59,297 nt of DNA from Salisapilia sapeloensis (Eukaryota; Oomycota; Peronosporomycetes; Peronosporales; Salisapiliaceae), in NCBI GenBank assembly GCA_023334545.1, contig JAADVB010000102.1:1-59297 (forward strand), given 5' to 3'. The notes under the pieces were generated by a model. The model ran no database searches. It was not told the DNA's origin and saw only the letters and a list, made by a program, of their open reading frames with translations. Of the stretch, positions 44,089-55,403 are shown in pieces; within the stretch, counting starts at the first letter, position 1, and each line of letters starts with the position of its first letter. The translations under genes and the position numbers were made by a program.

Positions 44089-46362
44089 TTATTTCCTGTC
44101 GACAAGCGCCGCGTAGTCCTTCTGTAGCTTGGCCTCGACAGCCTGTTGGATATTCACATCAGACGCCAGCTGCGATATGCGCGACTGCAGTGCCTTGGCC
44201 TCCATCTCTGACAAAGACGCAAAGCACGAGCGTTCAATCAGTGCGTCCTGAAGCTGCACTGCCATCGTATTCAGACTCGAGTGGCTTTGCTCAGCACGTT
44301 TGCTGTAGCCTCCATGCAGGATCTGTATCTTACTGGAAAACTTCTTCACGCGTTTCTTCAGCGTCTCCTGCGTCTGCTTGAGTTCATCAAACTCTGCTTT
44401 CATCGCTCGAATACGATCCGTCGAGTTATCTGCAAAGGCAAACTGCAAGTCCTCGCCTTCAGCACGACAAAGTTGCTTGGACTGGAGAGAACTCCATGTG
44501 TTATTCATTGCCTCTTTGTCCAGGGACGACCACATATCCCCGTCTGAATGGAGACTTGCCTCGAGACGCACCATGTTCCTCGCCTTCTCCATCGCATCGT
44601 CATCAAATGCCTCGAGAGACGGTGCTGCCTTGCTCTTCTTTCGCTTCTTACTCTTCTTCCCTGTCTCCATCGGATGCTTGGCAATGTCGTACTCGATCAG
44701 CTTGTACATCTCGTCCGAAACGACTGACAGACCCCCATCCACTAATTCCTTCTGTACCTTGGACGGACGAGGCAGTTCCTTCTGAATCGCTTGCGACTGT
44801 CGTTTAAACGCTTTCAGTCGCTCCAACTCCTTCTGGCGTTCCATCCGCGCTTCTCTGTCCGCTGCATCTTCCTCCAACTGCACCTCCTGCTCTTCCTCTT
44901 CTTCCTTTTCTGGAACTTGGACGCCATAGTCGTATTGAGGTTCTGGCAGATCGTCAAACGCCTTCTCGAGCTCACTCCGCTGACGTTTAACACGTATCTT
45001 CTCTTGCTTTTTATCCACCAAGGCAGTAGATTCTTCATTCCCTGTGTTAATACCTAGTTCATCACGCAACGGAGTGCGCGTAGACGAAAGAGGAGTCTTC
45101 TCCACATTACTCGCTCGCGTCACCGGCGTACGAGATGGCGTCACACCTTCGTACCCAGTTCCTTCCTGCAGCTCCACATTGTCACCTCCCAGCAACGGCG
45201 TTGTCTCTCTCGCAGACGCAGCCAAGTTCGCAGCTTCCTGTCGAATAGCGTCCTGCATCGACCGCTGAGATGCTTTCCCTCGTGCAGCCGTCGATGGCGT
45301 CCGCAACGGCGTTCGACCGTCCGTGAGCATCCGATCACCTGCTCCATCTGCGTCTTGTGCCAATGCAGCAGCTTGCTCTGGTCCCATGCCTAGCTTGGCT
45401 AGATCCGACAGCTCTTGCTCTGACACGACAGGTGCAGGAAGCTCCAAGGACGTTCGCTTCACGTCCTGCAGCGGATCGTTCCGCTCATTCACTTTCGACA
45501 GTGCCTCTGGTAAGTTCGACTTCATCATACTCTTCTGTCGCTTCTCGTCCTGTTGACGCAGCTTCTTCTCCTGCGCATCACGACGTTGGTTCTCGACACG
45601 ATTCAATTGCTGAGCGGCATCCTTCACACTTAATTTCGCAGCTGCAGACTGCTCTTCTTCGTCTCGCACGTCGTAAAAGCCTGCTGGAGCATCCTTTTGG
45701 AAAGGAATTTCATTTGCATAGTCGATAAACTTGCGTCGTTTGTTCGGATGAGGACCACTGCTGCTGTTGATACCTGCTGCCTTGAGCTCTCGTTTCTTCT
45801 GGAGCGACGCCAACCGTTTTGCTTCTTCCAACTGCTTCTCTCGAGCTTTACGTTTTGCCTTCTTACCTTTTGTGTTGGCTAGACGAGCACGAGCTTCCGA
45901 CAACATTTCCTTCTCGTCTTCATCCATGTCGACCGGATCTGGACGTGCTGGTTTCGTCTCGGGATTCGGATCAATCTCACCCGGACGAAGACGTCGAGGG
46001 TCATCTGCACCAGCTTCTCCAGACTCACCTTGCTGTTCACTCTGTGCTGCGTCCAATAGACGCTCATAGTGCTCCATGCATTGGCCGGCTGTACGTCCGA
46101 CCATGGGCGCAATGGTACGCCATTGAGACGGCATCAACTTGGCCAAGTGAAGCAGCTTTTCCTCTTCTTCTCGACTCCATTCCGTCTTTTTAATCGACGG
46201 ATCTAACCACTCGTACCATCGAGCCTTACACTGTTTGGCCGACTTGCGAGACAAGAGCGAGGCGACACGGTCCCACGAGTTCATGCCGTACTTCATGACG
46301 GCAGCCTTGAGGATCTCATCCTCCGTGTTCTTCCACACGCCTCCTTTGATCATAATACGCAT
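44089..46362 (-). CDS. CDC5L: CDC5L/Cef1 spliceosomal Myb protein
   Basis: A single exon of 757 residues, intronless among intron-rich neighbours. Two Myb repeats open the protein: GGVWKNTEDEILKAAVMKYG, NSWDRVASLLSRKSAKQCKA, RWYEWLDPSIKKTEWSREEE, QWRTIAPMVGRTAGQCMEHY. Then come LPEALSKVNERNDPL, DGRTPLRTPSTA, GEGTGYEGVTPSRTP-like threonine-proline motifs (here EGTGYEGVTPSRTPVTR) and a helical C-terminus that binds PLRG1 in the human complex. It is a core Prp19/NTC subunit needed for spliceosome activation. Its stop faces the preceding plus-strand stop at 39 nt. The dense introns of the region imply heavy use of this machinery. Confidence 0.95.
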   Translation of the reverse strand: MRIMIKGGVWKNTEDEILKAAVMKYGMNSWDRVASLLSRKSAKQCKARWYEWLDPSIKKTEWSREEEEKLLHLAKLMPSQWRTIAPMVGRTAGQCMEHYERLLDAAQSEQQGESGEAGADDPRRLRPGEIDPNPETKPARPDPVDMDEDEKEMLSEARARLANTKGKKAKRKAREKQLEEAKRLASLQKKRELKAAGINSSSGPHPNKRRKFIDYANEIPFQKDAPAGFYDVRDEEEQSAAAKLSVKDAAQQLNRVENQRRDAQEKKLRQQDEKRQKSMMKSNLPEALSKVNERNDPLQDVKRTSLELPAPVVSEQELSDLAKLGMGPEQAAALAQDADGAGDRMLTDGRTPLRTPSTAARGKASQRSMQDAIRQEAANLAASARETTPLLGGDNVELQEGTGYEGVTPSRTPVTRASNVEKTPLSSTRTPLRDELGINTGNEESTALVDKKQEKIRVKRQRSELEKAFDDLPEPQYDYGVQVPEKEEEEEQEVQLEEDAADREARMERQKELERLKAFKRQSQAIQKELPRPSKVQKELVDGGLSVVSDEMYKLIEYDIAKHPMETGKKSKKRKKSKAAPSLEAFDDDAMEKARNMVRLEASLHSDGDMWSSLDKEAMNNTWSSLQSKQLCRAEGEDLQFAFADNSTDRIRAMKAEFDELKQTQETLKKRVKKFSSKIQILHGGYSKRAEQSHSSLNTMAVQLQDALIERSCFASLSEMEAKALQSRISQLASDVNIQQAVEAKLQKDYAALVDRK

Positions 46363-46492
46363 CTTCCCTCGCTACTTCTGGAGAGGCCTAGTCGACCACT
46401 CTACTCGCCTCTGTTCCAATACTGTTTCTGGTTGTGTCCGAAAAACTATAGAATGCCATCAAGTGGATCTTGAGACGACGCATACTGGAAGT

Positions 46493-47489
46493 ATGGACGA
46501 ACGAGGCAGACAGCTCCAATCCCAGCTCCAGCTCATGGAGCGCAATGGAAAGGCGCTGGAAGAGTCCATGACACAGCTCCTGCATATGCGACAAGAGCAG
46601 AAGAAATTTTACGAGCAATTTGGAAGGCGCTGTCAAGAGCTCGGAGCACAAGAAGAATGGGAATCTACGTCGATTGGATTTAGTAGCTTGGGAATTGCAA
46701 GTGAAAAGCTTGCAAGTGACACGGAAAAGGTGCTACTTGAACGACCGGACAAGGAAGTGCTGCAGGCGATTGCCCATATCCAAGATTGGGGCATTATTCC
46801 CATTAAAGTATGCTTTAACATGATACATGCAAAGATACGATTCACATGATCTACTGCAGAAATTACTAGAAGACCGGGACAAGGCGTTAAAGATCGAAAG
46901 CACACTACAGCAGGAGTATGACGGATATGCTGTAAGCCATACTTCTAGGACAAACAACATCCAAAGCCTAATGAAAGTTAATTAGGGAGGGACTGCCAAA
47001 GCCAAGGAGAAGAAGCTGCGTATGTTGTCAGATCAAAAACGTCGCGTGGAGAATGTAAATGCGCTTCTTGACTACCACATGAAGGAATTTGAGTACTTTC
47101 GGACGGCAAAGATGAAGGTAAGGTCGTACACGCCCTACTGATAACACAACGTTCCGCTGATAAAGCATATACTCGTAGCAAGTACTCGGTGAAATCGCAC
47201 GCTCCCAAGCATTCATGTTCGCTAAAGGACTGGAACTCTACACAGCTCCTTGTCTTCAAGCAGCTGAGATCCAACCGACTCAAGTACGTCCTCGATTCCA
47301 TCCTTTCATAGCCCCATTTAACATCTTCTAAACGAAGGATGCGAGCACAAAGGAGAACCAAGTACCAAACCAACACACCAGTTAGCTCCTTCCCCACACA
47401 ATCCAATACGCATGCCTAGTACTGTGTTTAAACCTGCAGAAGAGACTGAAAACAAGGAATCAAGTGCATTGTACGTCTATTTCTACTAG
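46493..47489 (+). CDS. BAR-like coiled-coil protein
   Basis: About six exons, ~260 residues. It starts MDERGRQLQSQLQLMERNGK and is strongly helical: HMRQEQKKFYEQFGRRCQEL, EKLASDTEKVLLERPDKEV, HIQDWGIIPIKKLLEDRDKA, then KKLRMLSDQKRRVENVNALL, DYHMKEFEYFRTAKMK and RSQAFMFAKGLELYTAPC. This three-helix layout resembles BAR-domain and sorting-nexin C-terminal regions that bend membranes. The 3' end is uncertain. An acceptor at GCGAG near 47350 gives an HKGEPSTKPTHQLAPSPH tail and a stop at 47487-47489; an earlier acceptor would stop near 47380. Confidence 0.6.
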
Positions 47490-47497
47490 TTGCTAGG

Positions 47498-50272
47498 CTA
47501 TCGCTTTTCATTCTTCCCTCGTTCTCGCTTCTGCCGATGCTTCTCCTTTATCTTGCTAACGTTATTACGCAGCCTTCGCCATAGCGATGGCGACTCGAGC
47601 GCTTCATTGCTTCGTGGGCTTTCTTCATTCGAGAAATGTTGTGGCCGCCGTTTAGCACTAACTGGTGGCGTCCAGCTCATCGGAGAGTAGTTGAGCTCTT
47701 CATACAGCTTGTCCGTGTACAAGCATCTTTTCTATAAATGACACTGTAAATACAAATGGAGGTCTAATAAGGTAGCTCCTCCTCCTACCGCTTCAAACTC
47801 TTCATAGACGAGCATCGGTGGTAATCCCAGGTACTTTGCCAAGCCAAGCTGCAGACTAGATTCGAATAGACTAGGTTACCATACGACCATGGACGACTAC
47901 AGTAGTCCGCTATACCTCATCTGCACAGGTTCAATCGTTACGTCAGTAGGACGGAGGTGCGAAGGCGTTCGAGATGTCGTCATGTCCAGTTCGGACTGTG
48001 GATGAGACGGCAGTGCTAGAGATCGGTCATACAAGTGGCGGTGGACGGCATCTGCCAAGCTCCGCATCTCTTCCACCCGGTCTTCACACGCATTCATCTC
48101 TTGCGTAAAGCATACCCACTACACCAAAGCATTCATATCTTATGCACTACTTCTGTAGCTATCATGTATACCTCATGCAACGTCTCTTCCTCTGTATACT
48201 TGTGGATGAAAGGATGCTGCAGCAACATCTTTGCGGACGGTCTGTCCTCTGGACTAATCCGCACACACTATAAATCAAACCATTACCAAACACTCTACTC
48301 CTCTCCATGTCTTTCCTACTGTACCTGAGCAATGAACGCTCGACAGTCTTGTGAGAAATGGTCTTCCGGTAGTTCCAACCGTCTTTCGTTTTCCACCTAC
48401 AGCCATTCGATAAAGAAACTCCACCTTTATGCCAGCACAAACATACCGAGTCTACGAGCCCAAAGAAACCTTCATCCGTCGGTAGTGGGTACTTGCCAAG
48501 CGCGACGCAGATGAGGACAAGTCCACATGACCAAATGTCCGCAGCATATGAGTACTCTCCACCTGCAATCCGTTCCGGAGCCATGTACATCAACGTCCCG
48601 ACGAAACTACGAGGCTTGGTCGTCTTCTCACTCAACGTTCGCGCGAGGCCAAAGTCCGAGATCTTGATCTCCCCTTGACGATTCGTGAGGACGTTGTGAG
48701 GCTTAATATCTCGATGGATCATATTCTTATCGTGAATATGTGCCAAGCCCTGGAGCATCCCCACTGCCATTCGAGCAATGATCTTCTCGTTCTGACAGCC
48801 ACCGCGTGTTACCATATCCTGCAACGACCCTGCGTTCATATACTCCATCACAAGGCAGATGCTGCTCTTGGCGCGGTCTACAAATGCGTCGTAGAAGGAG
48901 ACTACGTACGGACATGGCCTGAGGTGTCGATTAGACATTAATAGCATCAACTAGTCAAGAGAACAGACGTACTTGGGTCGTGCTACTACTTTTCCACCAG
49001 ACCTTTTTCCCCAATTAAAGCTCGCATCGTTATCAACGATCGGAGACAGGTTCGTGTACAACGCATGGAGCTCTCTCACCATCTGCCGTCGCTGTCCTTT
49101 GCCATATACAGGTACATCCTACATGTCCAATGTTCCAGTATGTCTATCTCTTGAAGGTACAATAACAAGTATGGAGACGTGGGCGTACCTTGATGGCAAC
49201 CACCTTTAAACTAGGTACATGGATGGCTTTGTAGACGACGCCGGAAGAGCCACGTCCGATCTCCGTCACGCGTTCCAACTTTTCTTGTAGATGGAGCTCT
49301 GTCATATCTGGTGACGAGATGCCGCCTTCCGACACAGCCACGGTCTTTGTAGTCAACCTACCTCTATTGGGCGAGTATGCACTCCCCATACTCGGCCTAT
49401 TGGCATCTACACACAATGCACCAGTCATATAAATTTCTTTCCTCTGCTCTGTTCACTACGAATCTAGACCTACCTGATGGAGACCCAGGGTCGGAGCCTT
49501 CACCAAAGCTACAGATCCTCATGGCCATCATCGCTTTCTGCGTGGCGTTCGTCCCATCTCCATCGATAGCCTCACCTTGTTGTAAAGCCTTTTCCACAGC
49601 GTCTCGCTTTGCTATGAGATGGTTAGCAGCTCGCTGAGCTCTGGCCTCAGCTTGCTGCGATGTGGGCATGTCATCTAGCTGCAAATGAAGCTTCGGACGT
49701 TTGGAAGAGGACGTCGAAGGCGGTTTGTATGATTTGGACACTGCGCTGTTGCTAGATCGAGAAGAAGGAATCTTCTCCTCTAGAGACAAGTCTTTCGCAG
49801 TTTGTAGCAACTCACTTTCAACGTCCGTTTCCACATCATCCTTGGTCTGCCTGTAAACGTCCTGGGCATTATTCCTACGCTCGATCTCTGTCGTCGCTTT
49901 CTTAATGGTATGAACCGCTGAAAAGCTTTGGTTCATCCATGGGCAATGCCACATCCGGACTTCGGCGAGTCGGAGTTCCCGTGGATTCACATCGTCAAAG
50001 TAGACAATATCAGTGTCCTCCTGCTTCATCTGGAAACGCACAACATTCACATCAATGCTACTACCATATCAAAAGGAGACAAAATATACCGATGGCAATC
50101 GACCCGGCAAGGAATCAGCTCTCTTTCTAGACACACGACCATGTGATGCATAATAAACAGTCCGTCCAAACTGCCCGTCGGCACTTTCGACCCGTCCTCG
50201 CTTTCGAGCATAATTTGAAACCGTTGCATTCGCTTTATGACTTCCAGCTGCACTCTTCGGTCTTTCGTTCAT
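47498..50272 (-). CDS. MAPKK-like (STE7-type) protein kinase with long tails
   Basis: About eleven exons, ~690 residues. The N-terminal ~290 residues are charged and serine-rich with a coiled segment (AEARAQRAANHLIAKRDAVE). The kinase domain has the glycine loop EIGRGSSGVVYKA, lysine in VVAIK, CLVMEYMNAGSLQDM, catalytic HRDIKPHNVLTN, ISDFGLARTLS and activation-loop SFVGTLMYMAPERI, like MAP2K enzymes. ADIWSCGLVLICVALGKYP and SPEDRPSAKMLLQHPFI close it. The tail contains MLVYEEFEAKRCLYTDKLYE and a very basic end (KEKHRQKRERGKNEKR). Starts at 50272 because the phase-0 junction into MKQEDTDIVYFDDVNPREL demands that frame. It lies tail to tail with the BAR-like gene, about 8 nt apart. Confidence 0.83.
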
Positions 50273-50437
50273 CCCCACTCCTTATGCTCTTCCACAACGT
50301 TCCAGTAGCTTAATTTCGCCTCCGACGCGCTGTCTACCTACCGGAATACCGACTTACTCGGTCCCGATCGCAAAGTGTACGATCGTTTTGCTTCCTCAAA
50401 AGTCTTTATCTAGCATTTCAACCTCCTCGACACGAAG

Positions 50438-52024
50438 ATGACACAGGCGCTCGTACTCGGTGGAGGTATCTCTGGACTCAGTCTCGCGCATTTCCTAAGG
50501 CGAGCTGGTGCTTCTTGTGGCGTGCGAGTGCTAGAAGCGAATGCAGACGTTGGTGGATGGGTGAAAACGGCGCACAAGGACCAGTTCTTGTTCGAGGAAG
50601 GGCCGAGAGGCTTTCGACCTTCTCGGAATGGCACCGAGATGCTACATCTCGTCGAAGAGTTAGGATTGCAAGAGGAGATGCTTGCTGTGGATCCACAAGC
50701 CTCTGCAAGATACATCCTTCGTAACGGAAAAGTCGAGGTACGCTATCCCACGTATCATGTGATTGCCGCGTCTCACGACTAAGATAACGCATGTAGAAAC
50801 TTCCGGACTCTATTCCGGAGTTTATCAAGTGGCCACTCGCACCACAAGCTTTCAAGGCAGGTCTACGTGATCTGGTGGTACCTCGAGCAACCGTATGCGC
50901 ACGTAGAATAACATCAAAGCGATTCCATTCTAACTTGTGTTTATATAGACTAAGGACGAGTCGATCTATGACTTTGCATCTCGTCGCCTAGGTCCTGTCT
51001 TGGCGGACCGTCTGCTGGATCCGATGGCGTCCGGCATCTTTGGTGGCAACATTCGCAATCTGTCCATCCATGCCTGCTTCCCTATGATGTCAAAGATGGA
51101 GCAAGAGTACGGATCTCTTGTACGTGCTGCCTTCACACCGTTCAAGAAAAAGAGTGACGAGAAATTGATGGACGGATCTGTCAAAAGCGATTTCATTCGA
51201 AAGCATGAAAAATCTGTGAGTGTCAGCTTCCGAAAGGGCATGCACACGCTCATCGACGCCTTAGCCACCAGCATTCAGGTACATTTGACCATGACATCCT
51301 AGCGTATGCCATCTTATAATAATTCTCTGCACAGGACGATGCTCTGTCTAGTTTAGATGTCAGTTCTCATGTCAGTCGGATCGAAGGTGACGGCGATAAC
51401 GCTTTCGCTGTCCACGTTTCGAACGGCATGAAAGACACGACTGAAACGATTCCTGCATCCCATATTTTTTCCACTCTCCCGGCAAACCACCTCGCATCTG
51501 CAGTGGAAGACACGTATCCGCAGCTAGCAGAAGCTCTACATCGCATCCAGTTCGTCCCGATGGCCATGGTCCACGTCGGTTTCAACTCACCTCAGCTACG
51601 ATCCGATGGCTTTGGATACCTCGTTCCAACGTGTGAGAACGAACGAGTACTAGGCGTCGTCTTTGACTCTAATACCTTCCCATCGCAGAACGTCGTGCCA
51701 GGACAGACGCGCATGAGTGTCATGTGCGGTGGCGCTCATCACCCAGAAGTCGAATCCATGTCGAATGAAGAAATTGAAGAGATTGCAATGGATGCAATCC
51801 GCCGCCATCTCGGTATCAAAGACAAACCGGACTTTATCCGGTCCATGGTCCTCTCCAAGTGCATTCCTCAGTACCATGTGAACTTTGCCGATACGCTGGA
51901 AGAGATCGAGAAAGCATTGCCAAAAGGACTTCAGCTTGGTGGAAACAGTTTCCATGGCGTAGGTGTAGCTGATGCAGTGACTCGCTCTAGACAACTAGCA
52001 TTGGACTTTGCTTCCTCCAAGTAA
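50438..52024 (+). CDS. PPOX: Oxygen-dependent protoporphyrinogen IX oxidase
   Basis: Four exons, ~475 residues. It begins almost directly with the FAD-binding motif (ALVLGGGISGLSLAHFLRR, the GxGxxG fold) and GGWVKT, FEEGPRGFRPSRNGTEMLHL. The middle has FASRRLGPVLADRLLDPMAS and GIFGGNIRNLSIHACFPMM as in known PPOX enzymes. The end has GNSFHGVGVADAVTRSRQLA, the C-terminal FAD motif. It oxidises protoporphyrinogen IX to protoporphyrin IX, the penultimate step of heme synthesis. No N-terminal mitochondrial presequence is seen; animal PPOX also lacks a classical one. It is divergent from the kinase gene, 165 nt apart. Confidence 0.92.
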
Positions 52025-52204
52025 CAAGTACCTTTTCAATCCATCACCTTGCTACTCATCCAGGTGTCCACTTCCATATTTATAGCCAATAACCACGTGA
52101 GAATCTCGAAAAGAGCACTTTGGATTGGATAATAACCTTGCTCATCCTGGCCCATCAAAAGCAGCTCTTTGGCATACTCGGTACGCTACCGCATCTACTC
52201 GATC

Positions 52205-53770
52205 ATGGCGTCTACGTTAGTACGAATGCGCTCTACTGCTGCAAATCGCATGCGAATGTCTTCTGTTAGGTATAATCTCAAGTTGTTATAGTTATATACG
52301 AGACAATTGGCTGATATGTAGATATGTCTATTGGTCATGTAGCATGCGCATGCAGCCAGCGACGTCGTCTAGACTGGGCATGAGCCAGCAAGCTCCGTTT
52401 GCAGCTCGATCCATTTCGTCCTCGTCGCCAATGATGGGGTAATTTATCCTCCTACTCATCATAAGTGCGTATAAAGGAACTCATGCGGGTGGTACGTCTG
52501 CAGATTCTTTGGTCGTGGCGAAGACTCGACGCCGGACTCGACTGCCGATGCCGTCCAGCAAGCTACTGATGCTGCCGGTAGGATCCAAACAGCTCTAGCT
52601 AACACTTCAAAGTACACTCACACTGTATGCTGTGTCTTATTAGGATCCGTCGACTACGCCAGCATCTCCGATCTGAGTACGTTCCAACCCTTCCTCTCTC
52701 AACTCTCTCGTAATTGACGCCTATTGCTACTATTCTAGGCTACAACTTGACCAACACGGCGATCCGTACCCTCGACATGGTGCACTCGACCACCGGCATG
52801 CCGTGGTGGGCCACCATCATCGCCAGTACCGTCTTCGCCCGTACGCTCATCCTTCCGATCACCATCAAGTCGGTCCGTACACACTCCAACTACGATTTAA
52901 ACAACTCGTACTCACAATCCATTCATGCTTACAGATGAAAAACACCGCCAAGATGAAAGCAATGCAGCCAGAGATGGAGAAGCTGCAGGAAGAGATGTCG
53001 AACTCGCCGAAAGACCCTGAATCGCTAAAGGGGTTCCGCGAAAAGCACAGAGCGCTCATGAAAAAGCACGACGTCAATCCTATCCGTGGATTCCTCGGAC
53101 CTTTAAGTCAGGTACTATTGTCCATCCCACTCTCCCACACATTCGTCTCACAGTCGTCCGTAGCTTCCAGTCTTCCTCGGCTTCTTCTGGGGTATCCGAG
53201 AGCTGCCAAAGTACGCTCCAGAGTACAAGACGGAAGGTGCCTTGTGGTTCCCCAACCTGTGCGAGGCAGACCCGTACATGGCTCTCCCCATCATCTCCTC
53301 CTCCCTCATGCTCGCATCGCTCGAGGTACACACCACTCCATACCCCATCCAACGTCTTGATCTCACAGTATTCTACAGCTCGGTGATGACGTTCTGCCGG
53401 CAGAAAACAAGGCCAAGTTTAAGATGATGATGCGTGGTATGGCCCTGATCATCATCCCAGTCACGATGAACTTTGAATCTGTACGTCTTTCGATCGAAAC
53501 TCGTCTTTCCTCCACTCACGCTTGTAATAGGGTCTCTTCGTCTACTGGGTCACGTCCAACTTCTTCACTCTCCTCCAGACAGGAGCGTTCCGTGTCCCGT
53601 TCATCAAGCGTGGACTTGGTATCCCGACGGCACCACAGACGAAGCGGATCTCGGGTGAAAGAGTAGGACCTGTATCTCCCTTCGAAGCCGCTGTTGCGAG
53701 TGCCAAGCAGAATGTGGATGTGTCGACGAATGTCAACCCGCCTTCGAAGCGCAAGAACAACAAGAAATAG
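52205..53770 (+). CDS. OXA1L: OXA1/YidC-type mitochondrial membrane insertase
   Basis: About nine short exons, ~390 residues. The presequence is long and basic (MASTLVRMRSTAANRMRMSS). The insertase core begins at YNLTNTAIRTLDMVHSTTGM, PWWATIIASTVFARTLILPI and continues with MKAMQPEMEKLQEEMSNSPK, RGFLGPLSQLPVFLGFFWGI, YMALPIISSSLMLASLE, and GLFVYWVTSNFFTLLQTGAF, the conserved Oxa1 helices. The C-tail is basic (PSKRKNNKK), as expected for mitoribosome binding. It inserts mitochondrially encoded and conservatively sorted proteins into the inner membrane. The exon joins at about 52270-52340 and 53110-53160 were chosen for frame. Confidence 0.92.
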
Positions 53771-53892
53771 ATGATGTCGATGGATGTAGAACGAGATCAT
53801 AGACGCTCTTGCTCCCAATCAAAGTTCTAATCCCATTTGTTTTATTCTCTTCGCCATCCTCTCCACGATTGTCATCAGGTCCTCGTGCCCAT

Positions 53893-55320
53893 CAAGCTTC
53901 TTCCTTTTCCACTTCCGTATTCAGTCCTTGACGCTCTTGACGATGGATAGAGTGGTGGTCAGGCAAGTCCTACACGCCATCAGGAACAATGTCAGAGCCT
54001 CATCGAGATGATACAAGGAGGAAATATGTACTTGAACGCTTGGACATAAGGTAGCTGGTAGGAAAGGTGCATGGGACTGGATAAAGTTGGTACGAGCAGC
54101 AGTCTCCTCCGTCTCCATCTTCCACAACTTCCTCTCCATCTCTTCCACCTAGTATAGAATACCTCCTAAGATGGTATCGATAGCAATGAAAGACGCGCGA
54201 GACGTACCATTTGCTTCATTCGCAGTTGGTACTGACGTCGTCGTTCATTCTCACGCGCGAGTTCCTTGTACGACGTGAGGAACTGATGGTAGAATTCATT
54301 TAAATTGCGCAGGTCTTCCAGCAGTGTCTCGGCTTCCGTGAATACAGGCTCATAGCTACCATCCCATTTTAATCTACTTGTATATAGATAAATGGATAGA
54401 GGCATACTTTGAAAAGACTTGATTAATCTTGGTAAAGTATCCCAAGAGGTATTCATCACACTGCTCCATGTCGACAAAGAAGCTCACCTATCGTCACCAA
54501 AGACACCATATACGTTAACTAGGTCAATCATCGTCACACTGCGTAGTGTTACTTGATTGTATAAAGTTGTACAGCTTCATGGTAGAGGTTCTCTGCTTCC
54601 TTCGCGTCCAGTTCACTATCAGTATCACCCACATCGCTTAGTACTTTTGTCGGAGAACACGCTATTAGACAGGTACGTTTGCGTGTCGTCATCCAAAGTA
54701 GCTAAGAGTTGGCTGTGCTCCTTTCGAAAGGAGCAAAAGTAGTTATAGATCGCTCGAATACGACTGAGAGCATGCTGATGCTCGTTCAAGAGCTCATTCA
54801 CTCTACACACATTCGCATGAATTACAAGTTTCCAAGAGAAAGAAGAATAATCAAGTCTATACTCTCTCGCTCGTTGTCGAGCATCTTGCTGTAGAGAATG
54901 CACCGATTCCGCATCAACAAAGTCGTATAGTGTCTTGTGAGCGTCTGCATCCTTCATGGATGCATCGACTGGCACCTCTTGAAGCTGCTCGAAGACGTTA
55001 TTCATCGACTCGATGAGCTACAGAGCCCACAAAACGCTCGTCAGACCTGTCCACACAGCACAAGCTACACATCTCCTACCGGCAGTTGCTGGAACACAAT
55101 TTCATCTGCAGCTTGATGTATCTCATCAAACTTGGCTCGAGACGTCTCGAGTACTTTGCCCAGTAGCTACATCCCGAAATCCATTCCGATCATACTCAAG
55201 TCAGTACTCCATCCTACTCTCCTACTTCCTACCAAACAACTATTGCACCTGGCACTTTTCATCAATAGTCCGAGCGACTTGTTCGACAGCAACGCGATGA
55301 TACTCGTCGTGGCTGCTCAT
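53893..55320 (-). CDS. Atg17-like (APG17 domain) autophagy scaffold protein
   Basis: About nine exons, ~340 residues, all helical. It starts MSSHDEYHRVAVEQVARTID and continues with helices such as LNEHQHALSRIRAIYNYFCS, MEQCDEYLLGYFTKINQVFS, LLEDLRNLNEFYHQFLTSYK and ELARENERRRQYQLRMKQ. It ends with TNFIQSHAPFLPATLCPSVQ, resembling the FxxxHGxYLPxxLxP motif that closes Atg17/Atg11/FIP200 APG17 domains. Such proteins scaffold the Atg1/ULK kinase complex. One intron near 54620-54665 had to be taken as ~40 nt to keep frame, so that region is less certain. The start is 83 nt from the divergent next gene. Confidence 0.6.
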
Positions 55321-55403
55321 ACGTCTTCCCTCGGAACACAATTCCGATCTGGTCATACTAAAGTCAAGTGAATTCGATCCGTCGACACCACAAAGCGCAT
55401 CAA

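Noticed and set aside
47490-47690. Plus-strand open frame as a last exon of the BAR-like gene
   Set aside because: The opposite strand reads as a coherent basic C-terminus that joins the kinase gene in frame, so this strand is the shadow.
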